Positions 6,521-16,112 of a DNA stretch of 16,991 bases are shown in pieces. The translations under genes and the position numbers were made by a program. The DNA comes from Actinomycetes bacterium (GTDB taxonomy: Bacteria; Actinomycetota; Acidimicrobiia; Acidimicrobiales; JAMCPL01), in NCBI GenBank assembly GCA_021846725.1, contig JAJZWK010000025.1, positions 1-16,991 on the forward strand. Reading direction: 5' to 3'. Position 1 is the first letter of the stretch. Each line of letters starts with the position of its first letter. The notes under the pieces are model-generated. The model searched no databases and was not told the DNA's origin. It was given only the letters and a program-made list of their open reading frames with translations.

Positions 6521-7801
6521 GGGACAGAAACGAAACGTATACAGCATAATATACTGACAGGGAATATAAAAAAATCTCGCATCACAATAGGACGTAGTAG
6601 AAGTAGCAATGGGATAATAGCACTAGCCGGAGCTCTGGCTATCTGTGCAACCATACTTGCATCGTGCAGTTCGACCGCTACAGTCGTATACAAATCACGC
6701 CCGCTACTTATTGGGGCGATATTCTCTACTACAGGTGGTGGCGACGTATATGGTCCTCAGCAGGTTCGTGGTGCCGAACTCGCAGTAGGACAAATCAATG
6801 CAGCAGGAGGGATCAATGGTACTCCGATTCGCTTGAAGATAATAAATGATACATCCAGCCCATCAAAGGGACAATTAGCCATGACTCAGCTCATAGAAAA
6901 CTATCACGCCTTGACTGTGCTCGGTCCCACCTTGTCTGACGTAGCCGTCAAGGCAGATCCAATCGCTGATAGACTGCATACCCCTGTCCTTGCCGTCTCT
7001 AATACTGCTCCAGGTATAGTAGGTAAATGCGCGTATCCCTGTACGTGGATATGGCGTGACAGTCTTGGGGAAACTGTGGCTGTGCCAGATGCAATTTCTT
7101 ATTATCTATCTACCACCCATCAATCATCAGCAGTTACTATACATACAGCTAATGACCTCCTTGGTATTACAGAAGCAAGGATCGCCGAATCGGTATTTCG
7201 TGAACATGGACTATCGGTTCCACTAAAAATTGTCATCCCGGACAGCACTACCGGACTCTCATCGTTCGTCACTACTGCCATATCTGCAAATCCCGGCATT
7301 GTATTCATTGGTACATCCTTCGGTAACGTGGCAGCGGCGTTGGTTCATGATCTGAGGAAACAAGGCTACACTGGCCAAATCATAGGCGGTAATACCTTTA
7401 ACAGTAGCTTAACATTGCACCTCATAGGAGGCACAGGAGCAGGAGCATTAAGTGGGTCAGCGTGGTGGTCAGGAAATGATTTCCCGGCAAATTCTACATT
7501 TGAAACCGCTTACGAACAAGCATTTGGAATCGCACCGGATGAATTCGCTGCACAAGCGTATACCGGCATACTTATACTTGCACAGGCAATGCGTCATGCA
7601 GGGTTAGGAGGAAATACAAGATACTCTCTGACACAAAAAAGAACCATGATACAGCAAGCACTGAAGACGGTTGCACTTATCACACCACTGGGACCATTCA
7701 GATTTACCAAATCGCACGATGTATCACAAATAGTATGGATACTGAAAATTAACGCAGCTGGCTCCCACCAGTTAGTCGACTTCTGCAACCCGGGGTGTTG
7801 A
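6521..7801 (+). CDS. LivJ-like substrate-binding lipoprotein; start codon apparently lost or non-standard
   Basis: The frame is open from 6476 and encodes a hydrophobic signal segment (GIIALAGALAICATILASC, Cys codon at 6665) with lipobox ILASC. A periplasmic-binding-protein type 6 fold follows: LLIGAIFSTTGG, YGPQQVRGAELAVGQINAAG, a PVLAVSNTAPG segment, and QAYTGILILAQAM near the C-terminus. It probably binds an amino acid or small ligand at the cell surface; no permease partners are adjacent. Before the lipobox there is no in-frame ATG, GTG or TTG, only CTG at 6554 and 6635. Position 6521 is chosen because GGAACGGAA and ACAGAA around it match the precursor starts, with ATG replaced by AGGG. 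The next canonical in-frame start, TTG at 6833, would remove the signal peptide and the first strands of the fold. The response regulator begins 4 nt after its stop, so it belongs to the sensory operon, as a sensor partner or as a degenerating gene. Confidence 0.75.
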   Translation, partial: GTETKRIQHNILTGNIKKSRITIGRSRSSNGIIALAGALAICATILASCSSTATVVYKSRPLLIGAIFSTTGGGDVYGPQQVRGAELAVGQINAAGGINGTPIRLKIINDTSSPSKGQLAMTQLIENYHALTVLGPTLSDVAVKADPIADRLHTPVLAVSNTAPGIVGKCAYPCTWIWRDSLGETVAVPDAISYYLSTTHQSSAVTIHTANDLLGITEARIAESVFREHGLSVPLKIVIPDSTTGLSSFVTTAISANPGIVFIGTSFGNVAAALVHDLRKQGYTGQIIGGNTFNSSLTLHLIGGTGAGALSGSAWWSGNDFPANSTFETAYEQAFGIAPDEFAAQAYTGILILAQAMRHAGLGGNTRYSLTQKRTMIQQALKTVALITPLGPFRFTKSHDVSQIVWILKINAAGSHQLVDFCNPGC

Positions 7802-7805
7802 CAAG

Positions 7806-8558
7806 ATGAAGACAACGACGAAATTACCCAGACTGGCAATAATTGAAGATGAACCTCTCTTCGCTAACATGCTATGTGATTCATTGGAAAGAACGGAACA
7901 ATTTACTCTCACCGGCTGGTACCAGGATGGTACAACTGCTATTGAGGATATTCTACAGAATCCCCCTGATGCCATCATTGCAGATGTGATGCTGACAGGC
8001 GAAATGACAGGGCTGGAAGTAGGAACTACCCTACGAGATCAACTGCCCGAACTCGGTATCGTGATCCTGTCTGGAACTCTGGATATTGCACTCATTGAAT
8101 CCCTCGACCCAAACTATTGGTACGGGTGGTCTTTCCTTGATAAAAGATCAGTAAGAGACATAGATTCAATCATATGTGCAGTGAACGCCGTCATAGAAGG
8201 AAACGTAGCAATAGACAAGTTCATTCTACCCAGTAGCATCTCTACCGCATATACAGACCGCTCAAATAAAAACAGAGTTACAAGCAATACGCCACTCACA
8301 AAAAGACAACAGGAAATCATATCTCTAGTTGCACAGGGGTATACCAATGCTGCCATTGCAGAGAGACTCTTTATATCGGAACGAACCGTCGAGCACCACT
8401 TAAGCACTATATACACCATCCTGGGAGTATACGCAACAGACACGACTAAGCATCCAAGAGTAGAGGCAGTACTAAATTGGCTTAAAACGACCACTCTAGT
8501 ACAAGCGTCTACAACCCCAAATCATGCAGCTTCGAACAACGAGGAGAGTATATGCTAA
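7806..8558 (+). CDS. NarL/FixJ-family response regulator (REC plus LuxR-type HTH)
   Basis: A 250-residue regulator. The receiver domain (about 9-130) has the acidic pair Glu14-Asp15, phospho-acceptor Asp60 in IIADVML, Ser89 in VILSG and the conserved Lys113 in FLDKR, so it should be phosphorylatable. The LuxR-type helix-turn-helix (about 164-222) reads LTKRQQEIISLVAQGYTN then ERTVEHHLSTIY, a normal NarL-class DNA-binding domain. It overlaps the kinase gene by 7 bp and follows the lipoprotein stop by 4 nt, so it is translated with them. Its likely targets are the dyad-bearing precursor promoters at 1503 and 16119, which is inferred from context. Confidence 0.95.
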   Translation: MKTTTKLPRLAIIEDEPLFANMLCDSLERTEQFTLTGWYQDGTTAIEDILQNPPDAIIADVMLTGEMTGLEVGTTLRDQLPELGIVILSGTLDIALIESLDPNYWYGWSFLDKRSVRDIDSIICAVNAVIEGNVAIDKFILPSSISTAYTDRSNKNRVTSNTPLTKRQQEIISLVAQGYTNAAIAERLFISERTVEHHLSTIYTILGVYATDTTKHPRVEAVLNWLKTTTLVQASTTPNHAASNNEESIC

Positions 8559-9946
8559 CCGAGAACAATGGTAAGGAATTAACCGATACGAGCTTAACTG
8601 ATACATTCACAAAAACCTTCCCCACCATACCAATTGACAGATCAATAGGCGACAACTCATACAACCAGCAGGTGGTAGGTTGTCAGCTACAACTAGACGA
8701 CCTGAGTACATATTCCACTGAATTACTCAACGAGACAAGTCCTAAAGAGAGGTTGTATATGGCTACATCAGGACTGTCAGATATGCTTTACCTAGCCAAA
8801 GAAATGACAGGCTGCAAAGATGTACAGTACCTCACCTCACAGGCACAAAATGTAAACAATAAACATGATACTCCTGATACTCCAAATAGCAACTCAGGTA
8901 TCAACAAGAGTAGCGATTGCCCAATTGATGACTACTATACACAAATCATAATAGGAGAAAAATGTATTGGATACCTCAAGTTTTCAGGCATGCCCAGTTC
9001 TGCACATCCCATCAAGCCACTATGCGATGCTTTGACACGCCAATTTACATTAACAATGAATCTCTATTTGAGAATATTTAGATTAAGCCGCATAGCAAAC
9101 AACCTCTATCGCTCCCGTCAAGTCTTACTGGCAGCAGACGATGCGAGACGGCGAGACATCGCTGAGGTGCTCCATGGAACAATGCAAGTCCGTATGTTGA
9201 CAGCATGGCAACGTCTTCTAGATGCACAAAAGTATTTTACCTCTGATCCTGAAAGGGCGCTTGAAAATATACGATGGGTATCTGACGAACTAGATTCACT
9301 TCGCGAAAATGACCTTAGGGGATTGGCACGTAAGCTGCACCCAAACATTACAGTATTCGGTATGCTCGCATCAATTCGAGCATTGGTAAAGCAACTAAGC
9401 AGCACGGAGGACGCTCTATCTATATCTATGTTTGTAGACAAAGATATAGAGTTAATTGATTATCCGGGGAAATCGCAAATAGACAATCAAATAAGGCTGA
9501 GTGCGTATCGCTTCGTAGAAGAAACAGCCATTAACGCTATACGGCATGGTAAAGCAACCGAGATAAGGATCGAAGTCCACATGACAAGCAACAACTACAT
9601 CAAGCTTAGCGTAGTAGACAACGGAGACTCCTTCGATGTCGAAAAAGTTGTATCAGGGGTTGGATTTGCATCAATAGATGCACGCATTGGACAGGTGGGG
9701 GGGCACTGGAGAATAGAGAGCAGCCAAGGAAGCGGTACCACCGTTACTGCGATGATCCCGCTGAGCATTGCATTAGATGACATTGATGAACGCCACGAAA
9801 AGTCGACGAAAAAATGGCCTACAAAAAAAGCAACTAACATACATGCAGGCACAAAGACAGGAAAAAGTACAGATGAGATGACCTACCAGAATATATCATC
9901 TGGGAACGTAAACGATACAACCAGGAAAAAGGGGGCAACTCGCTAA
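8552..9946 (+). CDS. Soluble HisKA_3-type sensor histidine kinase with a possible GAF-like domain
   Basis: A 464-residue kinase. The phosphorylation helix contains RRRDIAEVLHGTMQVRML with His208; the usual Asp after His is Gly, a variant I associate with actinobacterial members of this family. The ATPase domain (about 300-405) has an N box ETAINAIRHGKA, a DNGDSFD box and VGFASIDARIGQ followed by GSGTTVTAMIPL. The N-terminal 50-180 region has a GAF-like pattern (IIIGEKCIGYLKFSG, then an LCDALTRQ helix) without recognisable ligand residues. No membrane segment is visible, so it should sense a cytoplasmic cue or be coupled through another protein. The charged, low-complexity C-terminal 60 residues are not part of the catalytic core. 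A GAGGAG ribosome site precedes ATG 8552. Its partner is the regulator just upstream. Confidence 0.93.
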   Translation: MLTENNGKELTDTSLTDTFTKTFPTIPIDRSIGDNSYNQQVVGCQLQLDDLSTYSTELLNETSPKERLYMATSGLSDMLYLAKEMTGCKDVQYLTSQAQNVNNKHDTPDTPNSNSGINKSSDCPIDDYYTQIIIGEKCIGYLKFSGMPSSAHPIKPLCDALTRQFTLTMNLYLRIFRLSRIANNLYRSRQVLLAADDARRRDIAEVLHGTMQVRMLTAWQRLLDAQKYFTSDPERALENIRWVSDELDSLRENDLRGLARKLHPNITVFGMLASIRALVKQLSSTEDALSISMFVDKDIELIDYPGKSQIDNQIRLSAYRFVEETAINAIRHGKATEIRIEVHMTSNNYIKLSVVDNGDSFDVEKVVSGVGFASIDARIGQVGGHWRIESSQGSGTTVTAMIPLSIALDDIDERHEKSTKKWPTKKATNIHAGTKTGKSTDEMTYQNISSGNVNDTTRKKGATR

Positions 9947-10755
9947 TGATACAGGCACCCATCTTCCGTCAGAAAGCACTTAAGCGCATATCGTCGCCAG
10001 ATCAATTAGACAAATTGGTAAACGTAGTGCCACCTCGTCTATGGATGGCTCTATCTGCCCTATTACTTGTAGCTACCGGAGTGGTCATATGGTCATTCGT
10101 AGCCAAAGTACCAACTACAGTCAGTGCAATAGGATATTACCTTCCGGAAGGAGGACTCAGAAAACTCGCCGTCCCCGTGTCGGGCATATTGACAGATATA
10201 TCTATTGCGGATGGTCAACACTTGGTAGCCGGAGAACAGGTAGGAACTGTAACATTACCGGGAAACTCCACTATACCAATAGATTCACCAGAAACTGGAG
10301 TAGTCATAGAAGCAAATGCAGTTAACGGAAGCTACGTAACTTCTGGAGAAAATCTGGGGGAGATACTTCCAGTGGGATGGCCACTTGTAGTATACGCATA
10401 TGTGCCGTCAGAAAAGGCATCTGGGCTGCCTCCCGGAACGCCAGTACATGTTAATTTCGGTGTTGGAATAGGAGCCACCTATGGATTTGCTGAAGGTAAC
10501 GTCCTATCGACAAGTCAATTCCCAGTATCGTCTGCTCATTTAACTAACATTCTTCAAACGGGATCAGTAGTCCACCATATAGAATCACTCGGACCTGTAG
10601 GTGAAGTAGTAATAAAAATGGATGAATCTGCCTTGACACCGAGTGGACTGAAATGGGGCAGTGGTAACGGTCCTCCGGTACAACTGCCTGCAGGGCTACC
10701 TGCTCAATTAACGTTTATCGTTGGCTCACACCATCCTATAAGTGACGTGATCTGA
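9946..10755 (+). CDS. HlyD-like adaptor of NHLM-type peptide export system
   Basis: A 269-residue membrane-fusion-type protein: a short cytoplasmic N-terminus, one transmembrane helix (about 32-52), then a barrel-sandwich/lipoyl-like region (LRKLAVPVSGILTDISIADG, DSPETGVVIEANAVNGSYV, LGEILPVGWPLVVYAYVPS). It fits the NHLM bacteriocin secretion protein family and is shorter than classical HlyD because it lacks the long coiled coil. It would bridge the ABC exporter and the outer face of the membrane. The start overlaps the kinase stop (TAATG), preceded by an AAAAAGGGGG ribosome site, so translation is coupled. The first ABC gene follows after 21 nt. Confidence 0.92.
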   Translation: MIQAPIFRQKALKRISSPDQLDKLVNVVPPRLWMALSALLLVATGVVIWSFVAKVPTTVSAIGYYLPEGGLRKLAVPVSGILTDISIADGQHLVAGEQVGTVTLPGNSTIPIDSPETGVVIEANAVNGSYVTSGENLGEILPVGWPLVVYAYVPSEKASGLPPGTPVHVNFGVGIGATYGFAEGNVLSTSQFPVSSAHLTNILQTGSVVHHIESLGPVGEVVIKMDESALTPSGLKWGSGNGPPVQLPAGLPAQLTFIVGSHHPISDVI

Positions 10756-10758
10756 TAC

Positions 10759-10773
10759 ATAATAATAATAATA
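10759..10773 (+). repeat. (ATA)5 trinucleotide repeat before the C39 ABC gene
   Basis: Five ATA units fill most of the 21-nt gap between the adaptor stop and ATG 10777, in the place where a ribosome site would be expected; no Shine-Dalgarno is seen. Length changes in the tract could alter translation of the exporter peptidase, but one sequence cannot show this. Confidence 0.7.
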
Positions 10774-10776
10774 GCC

Positions 10777-13035
10777 ATGCCCAACGATACCCTAGACACA
10801 ACTACTACTCATACAGATAGCGGTAAATCATCATATGACATCAGACCTACCCAGATGAGACACACCCGAAAACACACTCCAACGATCTTACAAATGGAAG
10901 CACTAGAATGTGGCGCTGCGGCCCTGTCCATAGTGTTGGCCAGCTATGGACTGTGGGTACCTCTCGAAGAGGCCCGTAATCAGTGTGGCGTATCACGAGA
11001 TGGTTCGAAAGCAAGTAATATCGTCAAGGCTGCGCGTCACTACGGCATGAAAGCACATGGAGTCCGTACCGACATAAATGGATTATCTGAACTCACACTT
11101 CCCGCTATATTATTCTGGAACTTCAATCACTTTGTAGTACTGGAAGGTTTCAACAATAAAGGAGTATACTTAAATGACCCAGCCATGGGATCGAAGAGGG
11201 TAACTTGGCAAGAATTTGATGAATCTTATACAGGAGTAGCTATAAACCTTACTCCAAGTGAAGATTTTACTCCAGCAGGATCCCCGCCGTCACTAATAGG
11301 TGGCTTGGCCAAACGATTCCAGGGAGCGAGTGCAGCTATCACGTTCTGCTTATTGGCTGGAATCGGGCTACTGGTACCTGGCCTTTTGGTGCCTGCAGGA
11401 GTGAGGATATTCGTAAATCAATATCTGACTCTTTCCAATACAAGTTGGCTACTTCCACTGGTGATTGGAGTATGCCTTGCTGCAGTGGCGCAGATCATGC
11501 TGACTGCATTCCAACAAAGAGTACTACTACGTCTGTCACTCAAGCTATCTGCATCTATGTCTACGAGATTTTTTAGTCATGTGATGCGGCTACCGCTTAC
11601 ATTTTTCTCACAACGGTACGCAGGGTATATAGTGACACGCACACAGTCAAATGATCAGATAGCTAATCTTCTTTCCAGCCAACTATCAGCCGCCATCCTA
11701 GGATTACTCACAGCTGTTTTATACCTTGTCTTGATGTTCGTCTATGACTGGCAATTAACATTGATAACTCTAGGATTTGCATCTTTGAACCTTGTAGCCC
11801 TCTGGTCCATGGCACGCAAGCAACAGGATGCAAACAGACGTCTCATAAAAGACAGCGGTAAGGTTACCTCCACAACTGTATCTGGGCTTCAAAACATAGA
11901 GACCGTTAAAGCCACCAGTGAAGACTCTTCTTTGTTCTCCAGATTCGCCGGCTACCAGGCACAAGTAATGGAATCTATGCAATCTCTGGGTGCTTCCAGC
12001 GCACTACTATCAAGCCTGCCCATCATGCTCAACACTTTAAATATGGCTATCCTGCTCAGCTTCGGAGGACTGCAAGTTATGGACAGGACGTTGAGCCTTG
12101 GCACACTAGTCGCCTTCCAGGTATTGGTTGGCGGCTTCAATGCACCTATTACACAACTCGTTGGCCTGGGTTCTACGGTACAACGTGCATCCGGCGACTT
12201 AGCCAGCGTAGACGACGTATTGCACTACCCTGCTGACCAGATAATCGCACGAGACGAGAATAGAACTGGATACGACGAAAATAGCAGTAAGGATAATGCA
12301 CATCCACTCCCTGCCAGACTCCCAGGACATCTCGAATGTGAAAACATTACCTTCGGATATAATCCCCTTGATCCTCCTCTTATAGAGGGATTGTCACTGA
12401 ATATACTACCGGGGCAGCGTGTAGCAATTGTAGGACCTACCGGCAGCGGTAAATCCACCATATCTCAACTAATCATGGGGATCTATCATCCATGGAGTGG
12501 CAGTATCAAAGTGGCGGGAGTTTCACGAGATGAACTACCGCGCCGTATACTGGCATCCAGTATCTCCTTTGTGGACCAAGACATCCACCTCTACTCTGGA
12601 ACAATAAGAGACAATATAACTCTATGGGATTCCACCATCTCTGAGGAATCAATTATCAAAGCTGCAATGGATGCTTGCATCCACGACGACATCATGCGCC
12701 GTCCCGGAGGATATGAATATGTCATGCAGGAAGAAGGCCGTGATTTCAGTGGCGGTCAGCGTCAACGCTTGGAAATTGCACGTGCGTTGGCTACAGACCC
12801 ATCTATATTAGTACTTGACGAAGCTACCAGTGCTCTTGACCCATTGATAGAACTTGAAATAGATCAGCATATACGCGCCAGGGGATGTACCTGTTTAATA
12901 GTAGCCCATAGACTTTCCACCATTAGAGATGCAGATGAGATAATAGTCTTACAAGCGGGAAGAGTCGTAGAGAGGGGTATTCATGATGACCTGATTGCGC
13001 ACAATGGGCTCTATGCGGAGTTGGTGGGCTCATGA
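10777..13035 (+). CDS. NHLM-type ABC exporter with C39 leader peptidase
   Basis: A 752-residue three-domain protein. The C39 peptidase (about 33-160) has Gln39, Cys45 in ALECGAAAL, His118 in NFNHFVVLEG and Asp134 in YLNDPAMG, a complete catalytic set. The membrane domain spans about 175-450. The ATPase has Walker A GPTGSGKST (553-561), signature FSGGQRQR (657-664), Walker B ILVLDEATSALD (677-688) and H-loop His711. It should cut the precursors after the Gly-Gly of the Nif11 leader and export the core through the membrane, powered by ATP. Its stop overlaps the second ABC gene by 4 bp (ATGA), indicating stoichiometric production. The start at 10777 gives a 32-residue extension ahead of the peptidase and lacks a clear ribosome site. 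Confidence 0.96.
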   Translation: MPNDTLDTTTTHTDSGKSSYDIRPTQMRHTRKHTPTILQMEALECGAAALSIVLASYGLWVPLEEARNQCGVSRDGSKASNIVKAARHYGMKAHGVRTDINGLSELTLPAILFWNFNHFVVLEGFNNKGVYLNDPAMGSKRVTWQEFDESYTGVAINLTPSEDFTPAGSPPSLIGGLAKRFQGASAAITFCLLAGIGLLVPGLLVPAGVRIFVNQYLTLSNTSWLLPLVIGVCLAAVAQIMLTAFQQRVLLRLSLKLSASMSTRFFSHVMRLPLTFFSQRYAGYIVTRTQSNDQIANLLSSQLSAAILGLLTAVLYLVLMFVYDWQLTLITLGFASLNLVALWSMARKQQDANRRLIKDSGKVTSTTVSGLQNIETVKATSEDSSLFSRFAGYQAQVMESMQSLGASSALLSSLPIMLNTLNMAILLSFGGLQVMDRTLSLGTLVAFQVLVGGFNAPITQLVGLGSTVQRASGDLASVDDVLHYPADQIIARDENRTGYDENSSKDNAHPLPARLPGHLECENITFGYNPLDPPLIEGLSLNILPGQRVAIVGPTGSGKSTISQLIMGIYHPWSGSIKVAGVSRDELPRRILASSISFVDQDIHLYSGTIRDNITLWDSTISEESIIKAAMDACIHDDIMRRPGGYEYVMQEEGRDFSGGQRQRLEIARALATDPSILVLDEATSALDPLIELEIDQHIRARGCTCLIVAHRLSTIRDADEIIVLQAGRVVERGIHDDLIAHNGLYAELVGS

Positions 13036-16000
13036 CCACAGTGGTTACAGATTATATCGGTAATCTTTCAACAGCTGAAGATACTATCAATTTAAGAACG
13101 CTGCATGAACCGCTAAGAATGGACTCTGACGATATTATCTTGATCGTCAAATCGGGAATAGTACAAGTATTTGCTGTTCCACTAGACAATACTGCTGAAC
13201 ATGCTCATAGGTGGGACCACTATACGACACAAGATAGATTTCCTCTAATTGCTCTCAACGAAGGAGATATCGCTATACCATTTAGTGATAGCGCAGAAAT
13301 TGGCTTAATCCTTGTGGGTATAGATGACGAAGCAACGGTAGTGCCTGTAACTCTAGAAGCAGTCAAAAGCGCCATGGCTACCTCAAGCGATGTCTGTGAG
13401 AGGGTAGCCAAGAAGATTGAAGAATGGCTGGAAAATATATCTGCGACTCTGAAATTACACATGCCACCATCAGGAGTTTCAATCATAATAGGGGAGACTA
13501 CCAATCTGCAATCAGGAGGGTTTGCCTGGTCAGCCACAAAAACGCTCTGGATACCAGCTACTCCTGAACTGGTACCATTCGGTATTGATTGCTTGCAGCC
13601 TGACGACAGCAAGATAGAACACATAGATATCCATCAAGACATTGAACCTCCAGCAACTAAGAGCAATCAACAAGGTCACACCGGACCACCAGAAGATGGG
13701 GCACAGGAAGAGCCCTTCCAGGAAGAGCTACCGCAAAACATTCAGTCATGGCTACCTGTACCCACTACTTCATGGATTTATAATTCCGGTAATGCTGTCC
13801 AGATTACTCCAGCAACTGGATCTGAGGCACTTTCCCAATTGGCTGGATGGCTGGGGATAACCAAAATGCAAGACGCTCTGGCTTCTATGATATCTTCAGC
13901 TATTGCTCAGCGCGTACAAAATGTAGCTCTTCGCCATGAAGGTATCGCGCGCCATGAGGCAACAATGATAGAAAATACATTCTCATCATTGGCTGCGATA
14001 CTCGACAACAAACATAAGTCGATCGATTCAAGTGATATTCTTGATACGCTGCAAAATGGATTTGCAATGATCGCCAATAATCTTGGCATAGAGTTCAAGC
14101 CTATCAATTTACATATAATTGACTCAGCCCTTGACCCGCTTGAAGCACTAGCAAGATCTTCCGGAATCCGTACCAGGCAAGTGAAATTGGACGATAGGTG
14201 GTGGACTCGCGACTATGGTCCATTAATGGGAAAAGATAAGATTACCGGGACATACGTGCCTCTTTTACCTGTCAACACACGTAGATATGACCTGATAGAT
14301 CCGGTATCGAAGACACGCACAAAAGTCAATGCACAAATAGCAAGTACCTTGGAGGAATATGCTACCCTGTTTTACCGCCCACTACCCACAAGAGATCTAA
14401 AAGGTGGCGACATCATACGATGGTTGGTCCGTCCGTTAAAGCCCGATCTGGCTCGTATATCCGTATATGCCATTATTTTTGGATTACTGTCACTGGTAAC
14501 TCCATTGGTAACAAAATACATATTTTCCTCAGTGGTACCAGGACTGCAACAAAGTAATCTCTTATGGATGGCATCCCTAATGATAGTCATAGCTGTCTCG
14601 TCTTTCGGATTCGGGATGGCACAACACTTTACAGTATTACGAATAGAGAGCAGGAGTTCTACTGAGTTACAAGCCGCTATATGGGATAGAGTACTTGACC
14701 TTCCATTGCCATTTTTTAGGTGTTATACGGCTGGCGATCTGACTATGAGACTTCTCGGCATAGAGCAAATAAGGTCGCTAGCTACTACAACTGTAACCAC
14801 TTCTATGCTAGCAATCACAGTGGCAATAGCAAATCTAATCCTTGCATTCTTTCTGCAGAGCAGACTAGCTCTATTCGGACTGATAGCCGTCATCCTTATT
14901 GCAGTTGCCATGTTAGCTGTCATCAAATACCAAATTATTGGCGAAAAGCTAGTTCAATCTGAGACCCGTTCTCTCTTCTCAACAGCTATGGAGTTGGTCG
15001 GCTCCGTTGGAAAGCTTCAAGCGGCATGTGCAGAATCACGTGGGTTTTATATTTGGGCCAACAGATTTGGCCGTATGAAAAGAGCATTCTTCAATGCACA
15101 ACTCGGCTTCATAACCATGACATCGATTACAGCCGCTGGAACCACCTTTGCTATAGCTCTTATATTTCTAGGCGCAGCGACAGTTCCCATAGGAGTAATT
15201 ACTGGAGCCACGTTTATCGCATTCAACTCTGCATTTACACAAGTAGTGTCCTCAATTACCAATATGTCCTCGGTTGTAACCTTTCTATCCCAAGCAGTTC
15301 CTGCATATGAAAACCTGAAACCCATCTTAAGCGAACCACGTGAAAATAATTCCTTACGAACCAATGCAGGCATACTTAGGGGTGAGATTGATGTAAGTCA
15401 CGTAAGCTTTCGATACAATCCTGATACACCTTTAATTCTAAACGACATCACATTCCATGTAGAGCCAGGTGAGATGATCGCACTAGTAGGGCCATCCGGA
15501 GCTGGAAAATCGTCGATAATCCGCATCTTGCTTGGATTTGAAATTCCTGAACTCGGTACAGTCAGCTTTGACGGCAACAATATAGATAACTTGGATATGA
15601 GAAGCATAAGAAGCCAATGCGGGGTAGTCTTGCAGAATGCCACTCTCATGCCAGGTGACATCTATACCAACATAATAGGCACAAGGAATCTAACCATGGA
15701 TGATGCTATGGAAGCTGTTCGTATAGCGGGCCTAGAGGAAGATATAAAACAGATGCCAATGGGTATGCATACCTTCGTAGCAGAAGGAGCTGGAACTATT
15801 TCAGGCGGTCAACGGCAAAGATTATTGATTGCTCGCGCTGTAGCGGGTCGACCAAAAATACTTCTCTTCGACGAAGCTACAAGTGCATTGGACAACCGTA
15901 CACAAGCTCAAGTGTCTGAGTCCATAGCAAGATTGAAAGCAACAAGAATAGTCATAGCACATCGCCTGTCTACAGTAAGAAATGCAGACCAGATAATAAT

Positions 16001-16100
16001 GATTGTGGATGGTCGCATAGTTCAAAAAGGTAACTTTGTGGAACTGATTGACAGTCCAGGTCCATTTCGCACTTTAGCCAGCAGACAACTTCTGGCCTGA
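13032..16100 (+). CDS. NHLM-type second ABC transporter protein (no C39 domain)
   Basis: A 1022-residue protein matching the larger NHLM ABC family. Residues 1-450 form the family-specific N-terminal region, including a cyclic-nucleotide-binding-like stretch near the start (IILIVKSGIVQVFAV) and the WWTRDYGPLMG segment (392-402). About 470-760 is the membrane domain. The ATPase has Walker A GPSGAGKSS (820-828), signature SGGQRQR (924-930), Walker B with Asp947 and Glu948 in LLFDEATSALD, and H-loop His977, so it appears active. It lacks a peptidase and presumably forms the transporter together with the C39 ABC protein. About residues 205-245 are a Pro/Glu/Gln-rich linker. Codons 948 to about 990 are repeated exactly at the right edge of the window. 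Confidence 0.95.
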   Translation: MTTVVTDYIGNLSTAEDTINLRTLHEPLRMDSDDIILIVKSGIVQVFAVPLDNTAEHAHRWDHYTTQDRFPLIALNEGDIAIPFSDSAEIGLILVGIDDEATVVPVTLEAVKSAMATSSDVCERVAKKIEEWLENISATLKLHMPPSGVSIIIGETTNLQSGGFAWSATKTLWIPATPELVPFGIDCLQPDDSKIEHIDIHQDIEPPATKSNQQGHTGPPEDGAQEEPFQEELPQNIQSWLPVPTTSWIYNSGNAVQITPATGSEALSQLAGWLGITKMQDALASMISSAIAQRVQNVALRHEGIARHEATMIENTFSSLAAILDNKHKSIDSSDILDTLQNGFAMIANNLGIEFKPINLHIIDSALDPLEALARSSGIRTRQVKLDDRWWTRDYGPLMGKDKITGTYVPLLPVNTRRYDLIDPVSKTRTKVNAQIASTLEEYATLFYRPLPTRDLKGGDIIRWLVRPLKPDLARISVYAIIFGLLSLVTPLVTKYIFSSVVPGLQQSNLLWMASLMIVIAVSSFGFGMAQHFTVLRIESRSSTELQAAIWDRVLDLPLPFFRCYTAGDLTMRLLGIEQIRSLATTTVTTSMLAITVAIANLILAFFLQSRLALFGLIAVILIAVAMLAVIKYQIIGEKLVQSETRSLFSTAMELVGSVGKLQAACAESRGFYIWANRFGRMKRAFFNAQLGFITMTSITAAGTTFAIALIFLGAATVPIGVITGATFIAFNSAFTQVVSSITNMSSVVTFLSQAVPAYENLKPILSEPRENNSLRTNAGILRGEIDVSHVSFRYNPDTPLILNDITFHVEPGEMIALVGPSGAGKSSIIRILLGFEIPELGTVSFDGNNIDNLDMRSIRSQCGVVLQNATLMPGDIYTNIIGTRNLTMDDAMEAVRIAGLEEDIKQMPMGMHTFVAEGAGTISGGQRQRLLIARAVAGRPKILLFDEATSALDNRTQAQVSESIARLKATRIVIAHRLSTVRNADQIIMIVDGRIVQKGNFVELIDSPGPFRTLASRQLLA
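15873..15999 (+). repeat. 127-bp exact repeat, inner copy (within second ABC gene)
   Basis: Bases 15873-15999, starting at the catalytic Glu codon of Walker B, are identical to 16865-16991 in the same orientation. The base before differs (C against A), so the left boundary is sharp, and the right boundary is the window edge. The start-to-start distance is 992 bp. Confidence 0.97.
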
Positions 16101-16112
16101 TAGACATAGAAA

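Noticed and set aside
6833..7801. Start of the binding protein at TTG 6833
   Set aside because: The frame upstream continues with a lipobox and well-matched N-terminal fold, so 6833 is an internal Leu codon.
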